Assembly: GCA_964587105.1 (NCBI GenBank) | Contig: CAZPKG010000010.1 | Location: forward strand, 1 to 64,000 | Origin: JABWCQ01 sp964587105 | Lineage (GTDB): Bacteria > Electryoneota > RPQS01 | DNA length: 64,000 nt | Direction of reading: 5' to 3' | In this document: positions 52,200 through 61,202 of the stretch, piece by piece | How the letters are laid out: every line of letters starts with the position of its first letter | How positions within the stretch are numbered: the stretch's first letter is position 1 | The notes under the pieces: model-generated | What the model saw: only the letters and a program-made list of their open reading frames with translations | Told to the model about the DNA's origin: nothing | Database searches by the model: none | Position numbers and translations under genes: made by a program

Positions 52200-55049
52200 C
52201 TATTTGCGGCGCGCCTGGGCTTGTTTCCAACGCGCAGAGAGAACCGGATCAGACGCCGATGAATACTTGGCTTTCAACTTATCGAAAGTTTTGTCATCAA
52301 ATGCGGAGGAAGCCGCGACAAGCGCAGCGCCTTGCACGTTTGGCGATGGGTATTCAAGGTACATTTTTATCAGGGGCAAAATTGCCTTGACGGATTTGGC
52401 CGAGGCAGGATCCGCTTTCCATTTGTCCACAAGCAGAGGAACCGACATCAGAATTTGCTCGATGTAGGCCGGATCACGATTTTCGGCGGCGGCTTTCTGC
52501 ATTGCCGGAACAACGTCTTGCGGTTGATCGGCGAGGGCATAGATTGCGGCGCTGCGCACGGTGAAAAGCGAATCTTTCAACGCGTCAAAAATATGTTGAT
52601 AGCCATCAGCCTGTTTCAGTTTTCCAAGTGAAACGACTGCGGCAAGGCGCTCCCGTTCCGACTTACTCTTGGAATAATCCTTCAGCGTAGCAAGTGCATT
52701 CGTGGCGCCTATTTCACCCAATGTGCGCAGAATCGTAGGTCGAAGCGCGGCGTAACTCTCGTCCTTTAATTTTGGGACGAGCCATTCCGCTGCCGCAGTC
52801 GCTTTCATTTCACCAACGGTTGATGCGGAAGTACGGCGGCCTTCGGGATGTGAGCTTTCAAAAGCTGTGCGCAGATACGGCAGAGCGGCGTCCGGAAACT
52901 CCTTGAAGAGATCAACGATGGCTCTGCGTTCGAGGCCATCATTGGTAGTCAATTTGTTTTGACCGACCCAATCAACTGCGCGTGTGCCAAACGCCTTTAG
53001 GGCTAAGCGAGCCTGACGAACTCTTACGCGATTGTCGGTGACTTCCCACATCGCGGCGACTTTGAAAAGTTCTTCGATTGACTTTGTGGTGTCAGCGGGA
53101 TTAAGTGTAACTTCGACGTCCGCTTCACGAGCGCGTGTGCTGTCATACGAGATATCAACTGCGTAGCCGTATGCGTCGTGAAACCAAACGGTCGAATCTG
53201 CGCCGTCACCGGTGTAAACATCCTTCCCTTCACCGTCCACGAAAAGCGCGAGATTTCCAAAGCTGCGGGCCGGACCTGTTCCGCCGTTGGATTGTGTCGG
53301 CGCCAAATTGGAGTAGAGATCATTGCCTTGTGCGTCAACGAAAAGTGCCCCGCTATTCGTAATCGCCATCCCTTGGCCGCCTGACGCAGTATAGTAATCA
53401 TCGCCGGATTGATCATAGAGTATTCCGACTGCCAAATCGTGCGCGGCGCCTTGACTGGGGCCGAAGCGCGCGGTGTAGCGATCATCGCCACTCAAGTCTT
53501 CTAAAACACCGCAAGCGAGATGAATGCCTGATCCTTGTGCATATTGAGTTGCGCTGTAGCTGTCGTTGCCGCCGTCATCAAGCAACGCACCAAGCGAATA
53601 CCAATATCCGACGCCCTGACCATAGATTTCAGCGTCGTAAAAATCATTGCCTGAAAAATCATGCAAGATTGCGTAGCCGCCACCACCGCGCGGACGCGAG
53701 CCTGTAGCGAAACCTTGCGACAGTGAGCGATAATCTTCTGGGCGTAGCGGCTCATGTTTGACTAAGCCACCTGCGCGGTAGATGTCGTTGCCTTCAAGGT
53801 CATTGAGCACGGCATAACCATAGGTTGAGGTAAATGCTTGGCCGTATCCCGCGCCATCGTAAAGGTCACGGCCCTGCACATCCGTAAAGAGCGCGATTCC
53901 GCAAACGGCCGCAGCTTGAGTGAACCAACTTGCCGTGTAGAGGTCGTCGCCCGATCCGTCCCACAACATCGAAACACCGCAGAATGCCGCCGACTGCGAA
54001 AATGCTCCTGCTCTGTAGGTATCATCACCGGAAAGATCAACCAGTGCGGCGAGTCCCATCACCGCACAACCTTGTGAGAGCCAACCCGCCGGGGCATAAA
54101 AATCATCGCCGCTGTAGTCAATCACAACTGAAGTTGAACGGCGAATTCCTCCAATTGCGGAGGCGCACCTTGCCACGTACTTATCATCGCCGCCAAGATC
54201 GATAATAACTGCGAACTCTTCAGTGTAGCGATTGGGACCTTTGCCGCCCACGACGATGCGGCCTAACGGACTATCTTGAAAGAAGAGGACCTCGCCCTCA
54301 ACCCCTGTTACCGGCGCGGGGGTAGGGTCGTTCTTGCCTTTTGTTTTCTTTGGAGGAGCTTGCGGAGCAAACGTCGGCTCCTGCTTGCTGTAGATTGCGA
54401 CGCCGCGAAGGAATGCATATCCTGCCGCAGCGAGAGCATTTCTGTTAACACGCGACAGCAGAGTTAAAACGCTGTCGGCAGTTACCTTTTGTGACGTGTC
54501 GGTTTCGATGCCAAAAGCGTGAAAGAGCGCGCCTTTCAAACTGTCATCTGTCGGAGTCTCGTTGTCTTCAAACCAAAGCGGAATAGAGAGCAGCAATGCT
54601 TGTCGCAGATCGGGAGTCAACGAATCAAACGCTTGTTTGCGGTAACCTTCGGCAAGAGCGAGTGCGCTTTGCAGTGGCTCGAGAGGATTGCCGATTGGAG
54701 CATTCGCAAGCTGTGAATCAATGTCGGCGTAGATTGCCTGCGGCACCGAGACATTTAGTAACGACGCAAGATCTGGATAACGACGAAGGTCGTCGAAAGT
54801 CACCGGCGCGAAATCCGCAGCGACATGTGCGACCTCGCGCGCCGCGAGCGGTGATGATAAGGCATGACGAATTTGCGGAAGCAGAAACGTATCATCCTCG
54901 ACCCAAATTCGATCTGAATCGAACGCATCGCGAGCCAATCCAAAGCGCTGAAGGGCATCGTCAACAAGTTTGACCGGCTCGACGGCAAATGTCGGCGTGA
55001 GTGTAAACAATGCGAGGCTCAATAGTACATGCTTAAACTGGATATTCAT
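52200..55049 (-). CDS. Exported protein with twelve GDDxY repeats and C-terminal HEAT repeats
   Basis: This 949-residue protein has a signal peptide (about 1-22), an N-terminal helical region (about 25-240) and a proline/lysine-rich linker (PPKKTKGKNDPTPAP, about 235). Twelve tandem units of about 26-30 residues follow (about 283-612), each with a core like DLSGDDxY/DxxGNDxY followed by a glycine- and alanine-rich turn. The C-terminal alpha-solenoid of HEAT-like repeats (about 690-949) ends QARRK. The repeat spacing suggests a beta-solenoid, and the acidic G-D-D positions could bind Ca2+, as in RTX-type repeats, but the motif is not the RTX nonapeptide. No type IX tail. I recognise no named family. 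It overlaps the thiamine pyrophosphokinase gene (ATGA) and precedes the M42 gene. Confidence 0.8.
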   Translation of the reverse strand: MNIQFKHVLLSLALFTLTPTFAVEPVKLVDDALQRFGLARDAFDSDRIWVEDDTFLLPQIRHALSSPLAAREVAHVAADFAPVTFDDLRRYPDLASLLNVSVPQAIYADIDSQLANAPIGNPLEPLQSALALAEGYRKQAFDSLTPDLRQALLLSIPLWFEDNETPTDDSLKGALFHAFGIETDTSQKVTADSVLTLLSRVNRNALAAAGYAFLRGVAIYSKQEPTFAPQAPPKKTKGKNDPTPAPVTGVEGEVLFFQDSPLGRIVVGGKGPNRYTEEFAVIIDLGGDDKYVARCASAIGGIRRSTSVVIDYSGDDFYAPAGWLSQGCAVMGLAALVDLSGDDTYRAGAFSQSAAFCGVSMLWDGSGDDLYTASWFTQAAAVCGIALFTDVQGRDLYDGAGYGQAFTSTYGYAVLNDLEGNDIYRAGGLVKHEPLRPEDYRSLSQGFATGSRPRGGGGYAILHDFSGNDFYDAEIYGQGVGYWYSLGALLDDGGNDSYSATQYAQGSGIHLACGVLEDLSGDDRYTARFGPSQGAAHDLAVGILYDQSGDDYYTASGGQGMAITNSGALFVDAQGNDLYSNLAPTQSNGGTGPARSFGNLALFVDGEGKDVYTGDGADSTVWFHDAYGYAVDISYDSTRAREADVEVTLNPADTTKSIEELFKVAAMWEVTDNRVRVRQARLALKAFGTRAVDWVGQNKLTTNDGLERRAIVDLFKEFPDAALPYLRTAFESSHPEGRRTSASTVGEMKATAAAEWLVPKLKDESYAALRPTILRTLGEIGATNALATLKDYSKSKSERERLAAVVSLGKLKQADGYQHIFDALKDSLFTVRSAAIYALADQPQDVVPAMQKAAAENRDPAYIEQILMSVPLLVDKWKADPASAKSVKAILPLIKMYLEYPSPNVQGAALVAASSAFDDKTFDKLKAKYSSASDPVLSARWKQAQARRK

Positions 55050-55486
55050 ACTTTGCCCGTGGGAATGATGATCAGTGAACGGCCTGAGTTCTGCGAAAAC
55101 GCGACGACATCTTCGGTCGCGACATTTGAGAGACTGTCGAACTTTCCGTACTCAAGGTTTCTATTTGCAAACGGCCATTTCACGCCCGAAAGCGTGGCTC
55201 CGGTCGCCTGCAAAAAGCCAAAACATGAGAATGTGTGGTTACGCCCGATTGGAAGACATATCCTTGAATTGCCGACCTGAGTGAGGGCTAATGAGTTGCG
55301 AAAGAGGTAGGTGAGCGAGGAAATTTGCGAACTCAGAGATTTGCTGACTGCGTACAAAAAATGGTCGGGTCGGCTGCCGTCAGATGCCGCGATCACGATT
55401 GTGTTCCAGCCCATGTCCCGGCAATATACGAGCGCCTTGTCCATGTCGGAGGATTCCTGATCTGTTCGCAAAATGACGTGGGCTCG
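55046..55486 (-). pseudogene. thiN: Thiamine pyrophosphokinase, C-terminal part (split by assembly artefact)
   Basis: This minus-strand frame encodes AHVILRTDQESSDMDKALVYC, which holds the TPK substrate motif DxxDxxKAL, then IVIAASDGSRPDHFLYAVS and a C-terminal beta domain ending TGKV. It matches the second half of thiamine pyrophosphokinase, which makes thiamine diphosphate from thiamine and ATP. The first half is at 55664-55893. Removing the intervening block and merging the shared CG dinucleotide restores one continuous 223-codon frame, so the gene is intact in the real genome. The 3' end overlaps the next gene by ATGA. Confidence 0.85.
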
Positions 55487-55653
55487 CCGGCGGCGAGCCC
55501 ACCCAGGTGACGGACTATCCTCTGGACGTCGGCACCCTCGAGGTTTCGCCGAAAGGCGACCGCCTCGCGCTCTCGATGGAAGTCATGCCGGATTGTGCGG
55601 ACCTCGCCTGCACCAAGGCCTGCCCCACCGGCGCTCTCCGCAAGCTCGACAGC
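55487..55653. other. Foreign GC-rich fragment inserted by misassembly
   Basis: This block interrupts the thiamine pyrophosphokinase frame and is followed by ten N. Its open plus-strand frame (from about 55507) reads TDYPLDVGTLEVSPKGDRLA... and has G or C at 41 of 49 third positions, unlike neighbouring genes. The peptide resembles the beta-propeller part of S9-type peptidases, while its end (ACPTGAL) looks like a ferredoxin motif, so it may itself be composite. Both edges carry copies of GTGGGCTCG/CGAGCCCAC. It should be ignored when describing this genome. Confidence 0.8.
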
Positions 55654-55663
55654 NNNNNNNNNN
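55654..55663. other. Assembly gap (10 N)
   Basis: Ten ambiguous bases join two contigs; the fixed length indicates a scaffolding placeholder rather than a measured gap. Confidence 0.99.
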
Positions 55664-55893
55664 CGAGCCCACGTCAAATCTTCAGGCTTTGCACTATCAA
55701 AATCGCCAATGACGACTTCGGGCTTTATGGCAAAATGGCGTATATGGCGCAATCCACCATCAACGGCAACAACGTGCGAGGCGCGTGACGCAGTTAGTGT
55801 AAACAAGTTGCGAGCGGGACGAGTCCCGCCCGCAACAAGCAAAGCATCGATCTTGGCGGGGAGCAACTCCCCTATTCGATCAATTTCGCGCAC
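55664..55893 (-). pseudogene. thiN: Thiamine pyrophosphokinase, N-terminal part (split by assembly artefact)
   Basis: The frame encodes ALLVAGGTRPARNLF, VAVDGGLRHIRHFAIKPEVVIGDFDS and KPEDLTWA, the N-terminal ATP-binding motifs of thiamine pyrophosphokinase. It runs into the gap at 55663. GTG at 55893, two nt after the gdh stop, is the most likely start, giving a 222-residue protein when joined to the C-terminal part at 55046-55486; this length is normal for the family. Expressed with gdh. Confidence 0.82.
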
Positions 55894-55895
55894 GC

Positions 55896-57302
55896 TTACG
55901 CGTACAGACCACGGATTTCCGAGGCGACTGAAACGCGATGGATGGCAATCACAAATGCCGCAACTCGCATTGGGCAATTGTATTGCAAGTAGGTATCGTA
56001 CACTGAGTCGAAGGCCGAGTTCATGGCGACTTCAAGTTCCGAATTGATCCGATCGACCGGCCAATAGTAACCCATGCGGTTCTGCACCCACTCGAAGTAG
56101 CTTACGATAACGCCACCTGCATTGCAAAGAATATCCGGGATCACGAAGATACCCTTCTTGTTTAAGATGGCGTCGGCTTCGGAGTCACACGGACCGTTTG
56201 CGCCTTCAGCGACGTAACGAGCCTTGATCTTACCGGCGTTCTTAGCCGTAATGACAAGTTCAAGCGCGCACGGAGCGAGGATGTCAACATCCATTTCCAA
56301 AACGTCTGCCGGATTGTCAAACTTCTTGGCGAGCTTGGTGCTCTCGAAATTCTTCAGGCCGCCGTTCTTCTCAGCATACTTCATGGCTTCCGGAATATTG
56401 ATACCGCTCATATTGTAATAGGCGCCATACTGATCCGAAATACCAAGAATCTTGCAGCCATCCTGATGCAACAACATTGCAGCATTGCCACCAACGTTGC
56501 CGAAACCTTGCACAGCAACCGTCAAACCGGCCATCTTCTCTTTGTGAGCAGCAACGGCGCGACGGGTCGCAAACAAGAGGCCCATTGCAGTTGCGAGCAC
56601 ACGGCCCTTGCTGCCGCCGATTTCGAGCGGCTTGCCTGTGACTACAGCGGGAAGGTGTTCGCGCTTGTGCATGGAATAGGTGTCCATGAACCAACCCATA
56701 ATTTGCGGAGTCGTGTTCACGTCAGGTGCTGGAACGTCGCGATCTGGGCCAAACATCTCTTCAAGTTCAGAGAAATAACGACGAGACAGGCGTTCGAGTT
56801 CGCCCAATGAAAGTTTCTTAGGATCAACAATAATACCACCCTTGCCTCCGCCCATCGGGATATCGGCCACGGCGCACTTGAAGGTCATCCAAAAGGAGAG
56901 CGCCTTCACTTCATCAAGCGATACATCCTGATGATAACGGATACCACCCTTTGCTGGGCCGCGAGCGATATTGTGCTGCACACGATAGCCAGTAAAGGTC
57001 TGGATAGTGCCGTCGTCCATACGAACGGGCAGTGTGACCTCGACGATCTTGCGCGGTTGCTTGATCATTGCGGTTTGGCTGGCCGTAAGTTTGAGAAGTT
57101 TTGCGGCGGCGTCGAATTGCTTCATCGCGTTGTCGAACGCTGAGTGCGGTTGAAGACCTTCGGTGCGCGGATTAAATGCATTGGCGGCTTTGGCACCCTT
57201 TCCCGCTTTGCCAGACGAGACCATGACTGTATTCTCTTCTTTCTTACTTGAATTCTTGCTCTGCTTCGCAGAGGTTTTCTTGGGAGATTCTTTCTTCTTC
57301 AT
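55896..57302 (-). CDS. gdhA: Glutamate dehydrogenase (Glu/Leu/Phe/Val dehydrogenase family)
   Basis: The 468-residue protein carries out reversible oxidative deamination of glutamate to 2-oxoglutarate and ammonia. Catalytic features: GPAKGGIRYH and PMGGGKGGI (two active-site Lys), PAPDVNT (Asp), and the nucleotide site VAVQGFGNVGGNAA. It carries an unusual N-terminal extension of about 45 Lys/Ser-rich residues (KKKESPKKTSAKQSKNSSKK) not found in typical homologues; Met27 could be an internal start, but CAGGAAA precedes Met1. Glutamate produced from ftcD activity would feed it. It is the first gene of the operon gdh, thiN, GDDxY protein, M42 peptidase. Confidence 0.93.
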   Translation of the reverse strand: MKKKESPKKTSAKQSKNSSKKEENTVMVSSGKAGKGAKAANAFNPRTEGLQPHSAFDNAMKQFDAAAKLLKLTASQTAMIKQPRKIVEVTLPVRMDDGTIQTFTGYRVQHNIARGPAKGGIRYHQDVSLDEVKALSFWMTFKCAVADIPMGGGKGGIIVDPKKLSLGELERLSRRYFSELEEMFGPDRDVPAPDVNTTPQIMGWFMDTYSMHKREHLPAVVTGKPLEIGGSKGRVLATAMGLLFATRRAVAAHKEKMAGLTVAVQGFGNVGGNAAMLLHQDGCKILGISDQYGAYYNMSGINIPEAMKYAEKNGGLKNFESTKLAKKFDNPADVLEMDVDILAPCALELVITAKNAGKIKARYVAEGANGPCDSEADAILNKKGIFVIPDILCNAGGVIVSYFEWVQNRMGYYWPVDRINSELEVAMNSAFDSVYDTYLQYNCPMRVAAFVIAIHRVSVASEIRGLYA

Positions 57303-57373
57303 AGGGTTTCCTGTGGTTCAATGACCTATAGGAGGTGAAAACGACGGATCAGCACTCGACCCTCGAGCGCCGT

Positions 57374-58171
57374 TTAATTAAGTTTGAAGTATGCTAACAT
57401 ACCACCAGCGCGTTCCCCGTCACGGCGGAAAGAACTCCAGCGGAAGTCAGAATATGTATCAGGGGGTCGCGGACAAAATCGCGCCGTCGCAACGCCTGCC
57501 CGCAGTAAGTCAATTATTATACTTGCAAAAACGTCAAGGTGAGGCTTGCCACCGAACTTGACGATAACAGAGGGTCCAAATTTGGAAACGAACTTTTCGG
57601 CAACATCATCTCCCACTTCGTAGTTGGAAGTGGTGATCATGGGACCGATGGATATCTGAATTTCTTCAGGGTTCAATGCGAATTCGCGAGACATTTCTCC
57701 GACTGCAATTGATGCAATTCCCGCGAGAGTGCTGCGCCAACCCGCGTGGATTAGGCCAATTGCTTTGGCACTCGGATGATAGAGGTAGATCGGGGCACAA
57801 TCCGCATGAGATGTTATTAATATGACATCTGGATCAACAGTGATCATTCCATCTGTTGTGGGAATCCGCGTCAGTGGGTCAACGATACCTGACCCACAAT
57901 GCGTGTGGTCAACACGCAAGACGCGAGCCTCATGTACTTGCTCAAGGGTGACTGCTTTCGAATGGTCTATCTTATGTTTGTCAGTCCATTCAATTCTATT
58001 TGAAGCCACTTCAGTGGTCGAGGCCCTGCCCCATGCGAGGATTCCATCAGATGTGTCTGAAATTCCACCACTTACTCCTTCCCAGTCAGGCGGAATGTTC
58101 CAAAGTGCCGATTGCTTCTTTGTCACAGTTTGGGTATCTTCCGGCATATCACGTCCCAAGGAGACACACAT
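57374..58171 (-). CDS. pgeF: PgeF/YfiH family polyphenol oxidase-type protein (purine nucleoside phosphorylase/peptidoglycan editing)
   Basis: The 265-residue protein has the three zinc/copper-binding motifs of the DUF152 (Cu-oxidase_4) family: LEQVHEARV (His), TSHADCAPIYLY (Cys) and LIHAGWRST (His), plus SIGPMI. Relatives act as adenosine deaminase/phosphorylase or edit peptidoglycan precursors; the exact role is open. Two starts are possible: 58171, where the ATG overlaps the divergent acyl-CoA dehydrogenase ATG (CATG), or ATG 58147 with GGGA upstream. The latter avoids the overlap. Confidence 0.88.
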   Translation of the reverse strand: MCVSLGRDMPEDTQTVTKKQSALWNIPPDWEGVSGGISDTSDGILAWGRASTTEVASNRIEWTDKHKIDHSKAVTLEQVHEARVLRVDHTHCGSGIVDPLTRIPTTDGMITVDPDVILITSHADCAPIYLYHPSAKAIGLIHAGWRSTLAGIASIAVGEMSREFALNPEEIQISIGPMITTSNYEVGDDVAEKFVSKFGPSVIVKFGGKPHLDVFASIIIDLLRAGVATARFCPRPPDTYSDFRWSSFRRDGERAGGMLAYFKLN

Positions 58172-59336
58172 GGCCTATCAGGCACTCGATTATTATCATC
58201 TGGATGACTTGCTGACTGAAGAAGAACGATTGACTCGCGACACTGTGCGTGAGTTCGTGACCGACAACCTAATGCCGGTGATTGAACATTGTAATATGGA
58301 AGGCCGGTTTCCGAAAGAAATCGTCAAGCCTGCGGCTGATCTTGGTTTGCTCGGCGCGCCGTATCCCGAAAAATACGGATGCGCGAACTTGGGGCCGATT
58401 GCTTATGGACTGATCAATCAGGAACTTGAACGTGGTGATTCAGGAATTCGATCGTTCGTCTCAGTCCAAACGAGCCTTGTAATGTATCCGATCTTCGCAT
58501 ACGGAAGCGAGGCGCAGAAAGACTACTGGCTACCAAAACTTTCGGCAGGGGAAAAGATCGGCTGCTTCGGGTTAACTGAGCCCGACTTCGGTTCAAATCC
58601 GGGCGGCATGTTAACTCGAGCAGAAGATAAGGGTTCTTACTATCTCCTGAACGGCAGCAAGGCGTGGATAACTAATGGCACGATCTCCGACGTCGCTATC
58701 GTCTGGGCGAAGCTCGATGGCGTTGTGCGAGGATTTATCGTTGAGACAGATCGCGAAGGATTTTCGGCGCCAGAAATCAAGAATAAGTTCTCGTTGCGAG
58801 CCAGCGTGACTTCGGACCTGATTCTTCAGGACGTCCAAATTCCCAAAGAGAATATCTTACCGAATGTCCAGGGGTTGAAAGGTCCGTTGGGCTGCTTGTC
58901 TCAAGCACGTTACGGCATTGCCTGGGGTGCTACAGGCGCTGCGATGGCTGTGTTCGACGAAGTGCTGCAATATTCAAAGTCGCGGATTCAATTCGACAAA
59001 CCGATCGCAAGCTTCCAGCTTGTGCAAAACAAGCTTGCGTGGATGGCAACGGAGATTACAAAGAGCCAATTCCTTGCCTTGCGACTCGGTCAGCTCAAAG
59101 CGGCGAACAAGATTCGTCCGCAGCACGTCTCGATGGCAAAGCGGAATAACGTTGGAACCGCACTGGAAATCGCGCGCGTTGGCCGGGACATCCTGGGAGC
59201 GAATGGTATTTCAAACGAGTATCAAACGTTCCGGCATATGGCGAATCTCGAATCCGTCAACACTTACGAAGGAACATACGACATTCATACGCTGATTATC
59301 GGTGAAGACCTCACCGGAATCGCGGCATATGCTTAG
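58170..59336 (+). CDS. Acyl-CoA dehydrogenase, glutaryl-CoA dehydrogenase-like
   Basis: The 388-residue flavoenzyme has CFGLTEPDFGSNP (FAD/substrate region), GSKAWITNGTISDVAIVWAK, the flavin-binding RYGIAWGATGAAM, and a C-terminal VNTYEGTYDIHTLIIGEDLTG with the catalytic Glu in the position used by glutaryl-CoA dehydrogenases (YEGT). It oxidises an acyl-CoA (glutaryl-CoA if the similarity holds) and passes electrons to ETF. ETF-ubiquinone oxidoreductase is encoded 4 kb away, supporting respiratory use. AAGGAGA precedes the ATG at 58170. It overlaps the convergent methyltransferase gene by four nt. Confidence 0.92.
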   Translation: MAYQALDYYHLDDLLTEEERLTRDTVREFVTDNLMPVIEHCNMEGRFPKEIVKPAADLGLLGAPYPEKYGCANLGPIAYGLINQELERGDSGIRSFVSVQTSLVMYPIFAYGSEAQKDYWLPKLSAGEKIGCFGLTEPDFGSNPGGMLTRAEDKGSYYLLNGSKAWITNGTISDVAIVWAKLDGVVRGFIVETDREGFSAPEIKNKFSLRASVTSDLILQDVQIPKENILPNVQGLKGPLGCLSQARYGIAWGATGAAMAVFDEVLQYSKSRIQFDKPIASFQLVQNKLAWMATEITKSQFLALRLGQLKAANKIRPQHVSMAKRNNVGTALEIARVGRDILGANGISNEYQTFRHMANLESVNTYEGTYDIHTLIIGEDLTGIAAYA

Positions 59337-61189
59337 TTCGTCAACGGATCGCGGTCAAGAACTTTCATTACATCAATCGCCATGTCAAATTTGTTGAATG
59401 GCGGCATCAGATAACAGCCTTGTACCATTTCCTTCGTGTCGAGTAGGAATTTCTGAGCAATCTCGACGCCCATTTTGGCCCCCTCGGTACCTGCACCCTT
59501 CATTCGGTCGCGGATATCCTGGGGGACAAACATATCGGGGATTTCGTTGTGAATGAACTCGGCGTGCTTTGAGGATCTCAGCGGCATGATGCCAACGAAA
59601 ACTGGAATATTGGAGAATGAAGAGATTCTGTTCAGAAAATCTTCAAGCGTGCGCGGATCAAAGAGCGGCTGAGTAAATGCGAATTGAGCGCCCGCATCGA
59701 GCTTTTGTTTGAAACGGTCGTATTCCAGTTCGAGATTCGGCGAAGTCGGATTTACTGCGACGCCTAACAGAAAATGCGTCGGTTCATCGAGGTCGCGGCC
59801 AGTCAGGTCGCGACCGTTGTTTAGTTGCGTGACCATGCGCGAAAGACCGATTGAATCAAGTTCAAATACGCCCTTCGCGAATGGATAGTCACCAACACTT
59901 GTCGGATCGCCCGTGACGGCAAGGATATTTAGCACACCAAGCGTGTGCGCTCCCAGCAACTCAGATTGCAATCCGATGGCATTACGATCACGACAGGACA
60001 CATGCAAGAGAACATCCATTCCGGCGTCGCGTCGAATCAGATGGGACATTGAAACAGCGCTCATACGTGCCCGCGCGAGCGGTGAGTCGGCGACGTTTAT
60101 GAGATCGACGCCTGCAGCTTTCAAGCGCTGCGCGTGACGAATAAACGGCCCGGGATCGTAGCTGCGGGGAGGATCAATCTCGACTGATACCTGAAAGCGC
60201 TTGCCGAGATTCGCGCGAAAATCCGAGAATGGAAGCCCGCGATGCGGTCCCTCTACTCTGTTGTCTTCTTCAATTTCAGTGGTAACCGCGAACTGAACCT
60301 TACCAGGTTTGCGCCCCTTCACAGCATCTGCAACGGCTCGCGTGTGTTCTGGTGTTGTGCCGCAACATCCGCCGAGCAACGTCACTCCCGCGTCAGCAAA
60401 TTTGACTGCGTACTCAGCGAAGTAACGCGGAGACGCTAAATACATGAACCGACCGCCCACTACACGTGCACTGCCCGCATTTGGCTGCGCACAAAGCGGA
60501 ACGGTTGAGCCGGACATGCGCTCCAGAACTTCCAACATTGATTGCGGACCGACTGTGCAATTTGCTCCTACAACGTCGGCACCGTACTCAATCAGCGATC
60601 GAGCCACTTGCGATGGTTTATCACCGACCAAGGTTTTGCCGTCTTCGGTGAACGTCATCGTCGAAACTATCGGCAAGTCGCAAAGCTCCCGCGCGGCTGC
60701 GATCGCTTCACGCATTTCAAACAAGTTTGAAATCGTCTCAATAATAAGAAGGTCAACTCCGCCTTCGAGTAAGCCTTCAATCTGCTGCTTGAAAGCGGCG
60801 CGCGCTTGCGCGAACGTAATCGGGCCGATCGGTTCAAGAACTCGATCGAGAGGACCGATTGAGCCTGCAACATAAATTGAATCACCGGCTGCGCGGCGGG
60901 CATGTTCCGCGCCTAATCGATTCAGCAGTCTGGTCTTTTCGGCGAAACCATGGTCAAGCAAGCGAAACGGATTTGCGCCGAAGGTGTTGGTCTCAATAAT
61001 CTGCGCGCCGGCCGCGATATAGTCGCGGTGCAAATCTTCAATGATCTGAGGATGAGTCTCATTGAGTTCATCGAAACAGGTGCGATGAGAGAAGCCTTGT
61101 GAATAAAGTGCGGTTCCAATTGCACCGTCCACAATCATTACTTCCGACCGCAAACGATCCAGCAAATCCTGATTCCGACGTTGACTCAA
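59333..61189 (-). CDS. Bifunctional homocysteine S-methyltransferase / methylenetetrahydrofolate reductase
   Basis: The fusion has about 618 residues. N-terminal Zn-dependent homocysteine methyltransferase domain (about 1-300) has DGAIGT, ETNTFGANPFRL, VGANCTVGP and GGCCGTTPEH (three Cys zinc ligands). C-terminal MTHFR domain (about 325-618) has VSVEIDPPRSYDPGPF, LHVSCRDRN, LNILAVTGDPT and FTQPLFD. It reduces 5,10-methylene-THF and passes the methyl group to homocysteine, giving methionine; this is the known bifunctional form lacking cobalamin-binding domains. TTG 61189 was chosen because AAAGGTG lies just upstream and it follows the aquaporin stop; a longer frame would lie inside that gene. 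Confidence 0.93.
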   Translation of the reverse strand: MSQRRNQDLLDRLRSEVMIVDGAIGTALYSQGFSHRTCFDELNETHPQIIEDLHRDYIAAGAQIIETNTFGANPFRLLDHGFAEKTRLLNRLGAEHARRAAGDSIYVAGSIGPLDRVLEPIGPITFAQARAAFKQQIEGLLEGGVDLLIIETISNLFEMREAIAAARELCDLPIVSTMTFTEDGKTLVGDKPSQVARSLIEYGADVVGANCTVGPQSMLEVLERMSGSTVPLCAQPNAGSARVVGGRFMYLASPRYFAEYAVKFADAGVTLLGGCCGTTPEHTRAVADAVKGRKPGKVQFAVTTEIEEDNRVEGPHRGLPFSDFRANLGKRFQVSVEIDPPRSYDPGPFIRHAQRLKAAGVDLINVADSPLARARMSAVSMSHLIRRDAGMDVLLHVSCRDRNAIGLQSELLGAHTLGVLNILAVTGDPTSVGDYPFAKGVFELDSIGLSRMVTQLNNGRDLTGRDLDEPTHFLLGVAVNPTSPNLELEYDRFKQKLDAGAQFAFTQPLFDPRTLEDFLNRISSFSNIPVFVGIMPLRSSKHAEFIHNEIPDMFVPQDIRDRMKGAGTEGAKMGVEIAQKFLLDTKEMVQGCYLMPPFNKFDMAIDVMKVLDRDPLTN

Positions 61190-61202
61190 TCTTGTACACC
61201 TT

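Noticed and set aside
55473..55788. Plus-strand frames through the N gap, one with a ferredoxin-like ACPTGAL motif
   Set aside because: They bridge a foreign fragment and an assembly gap and are antisense to thiamine pyrophosphokinase.
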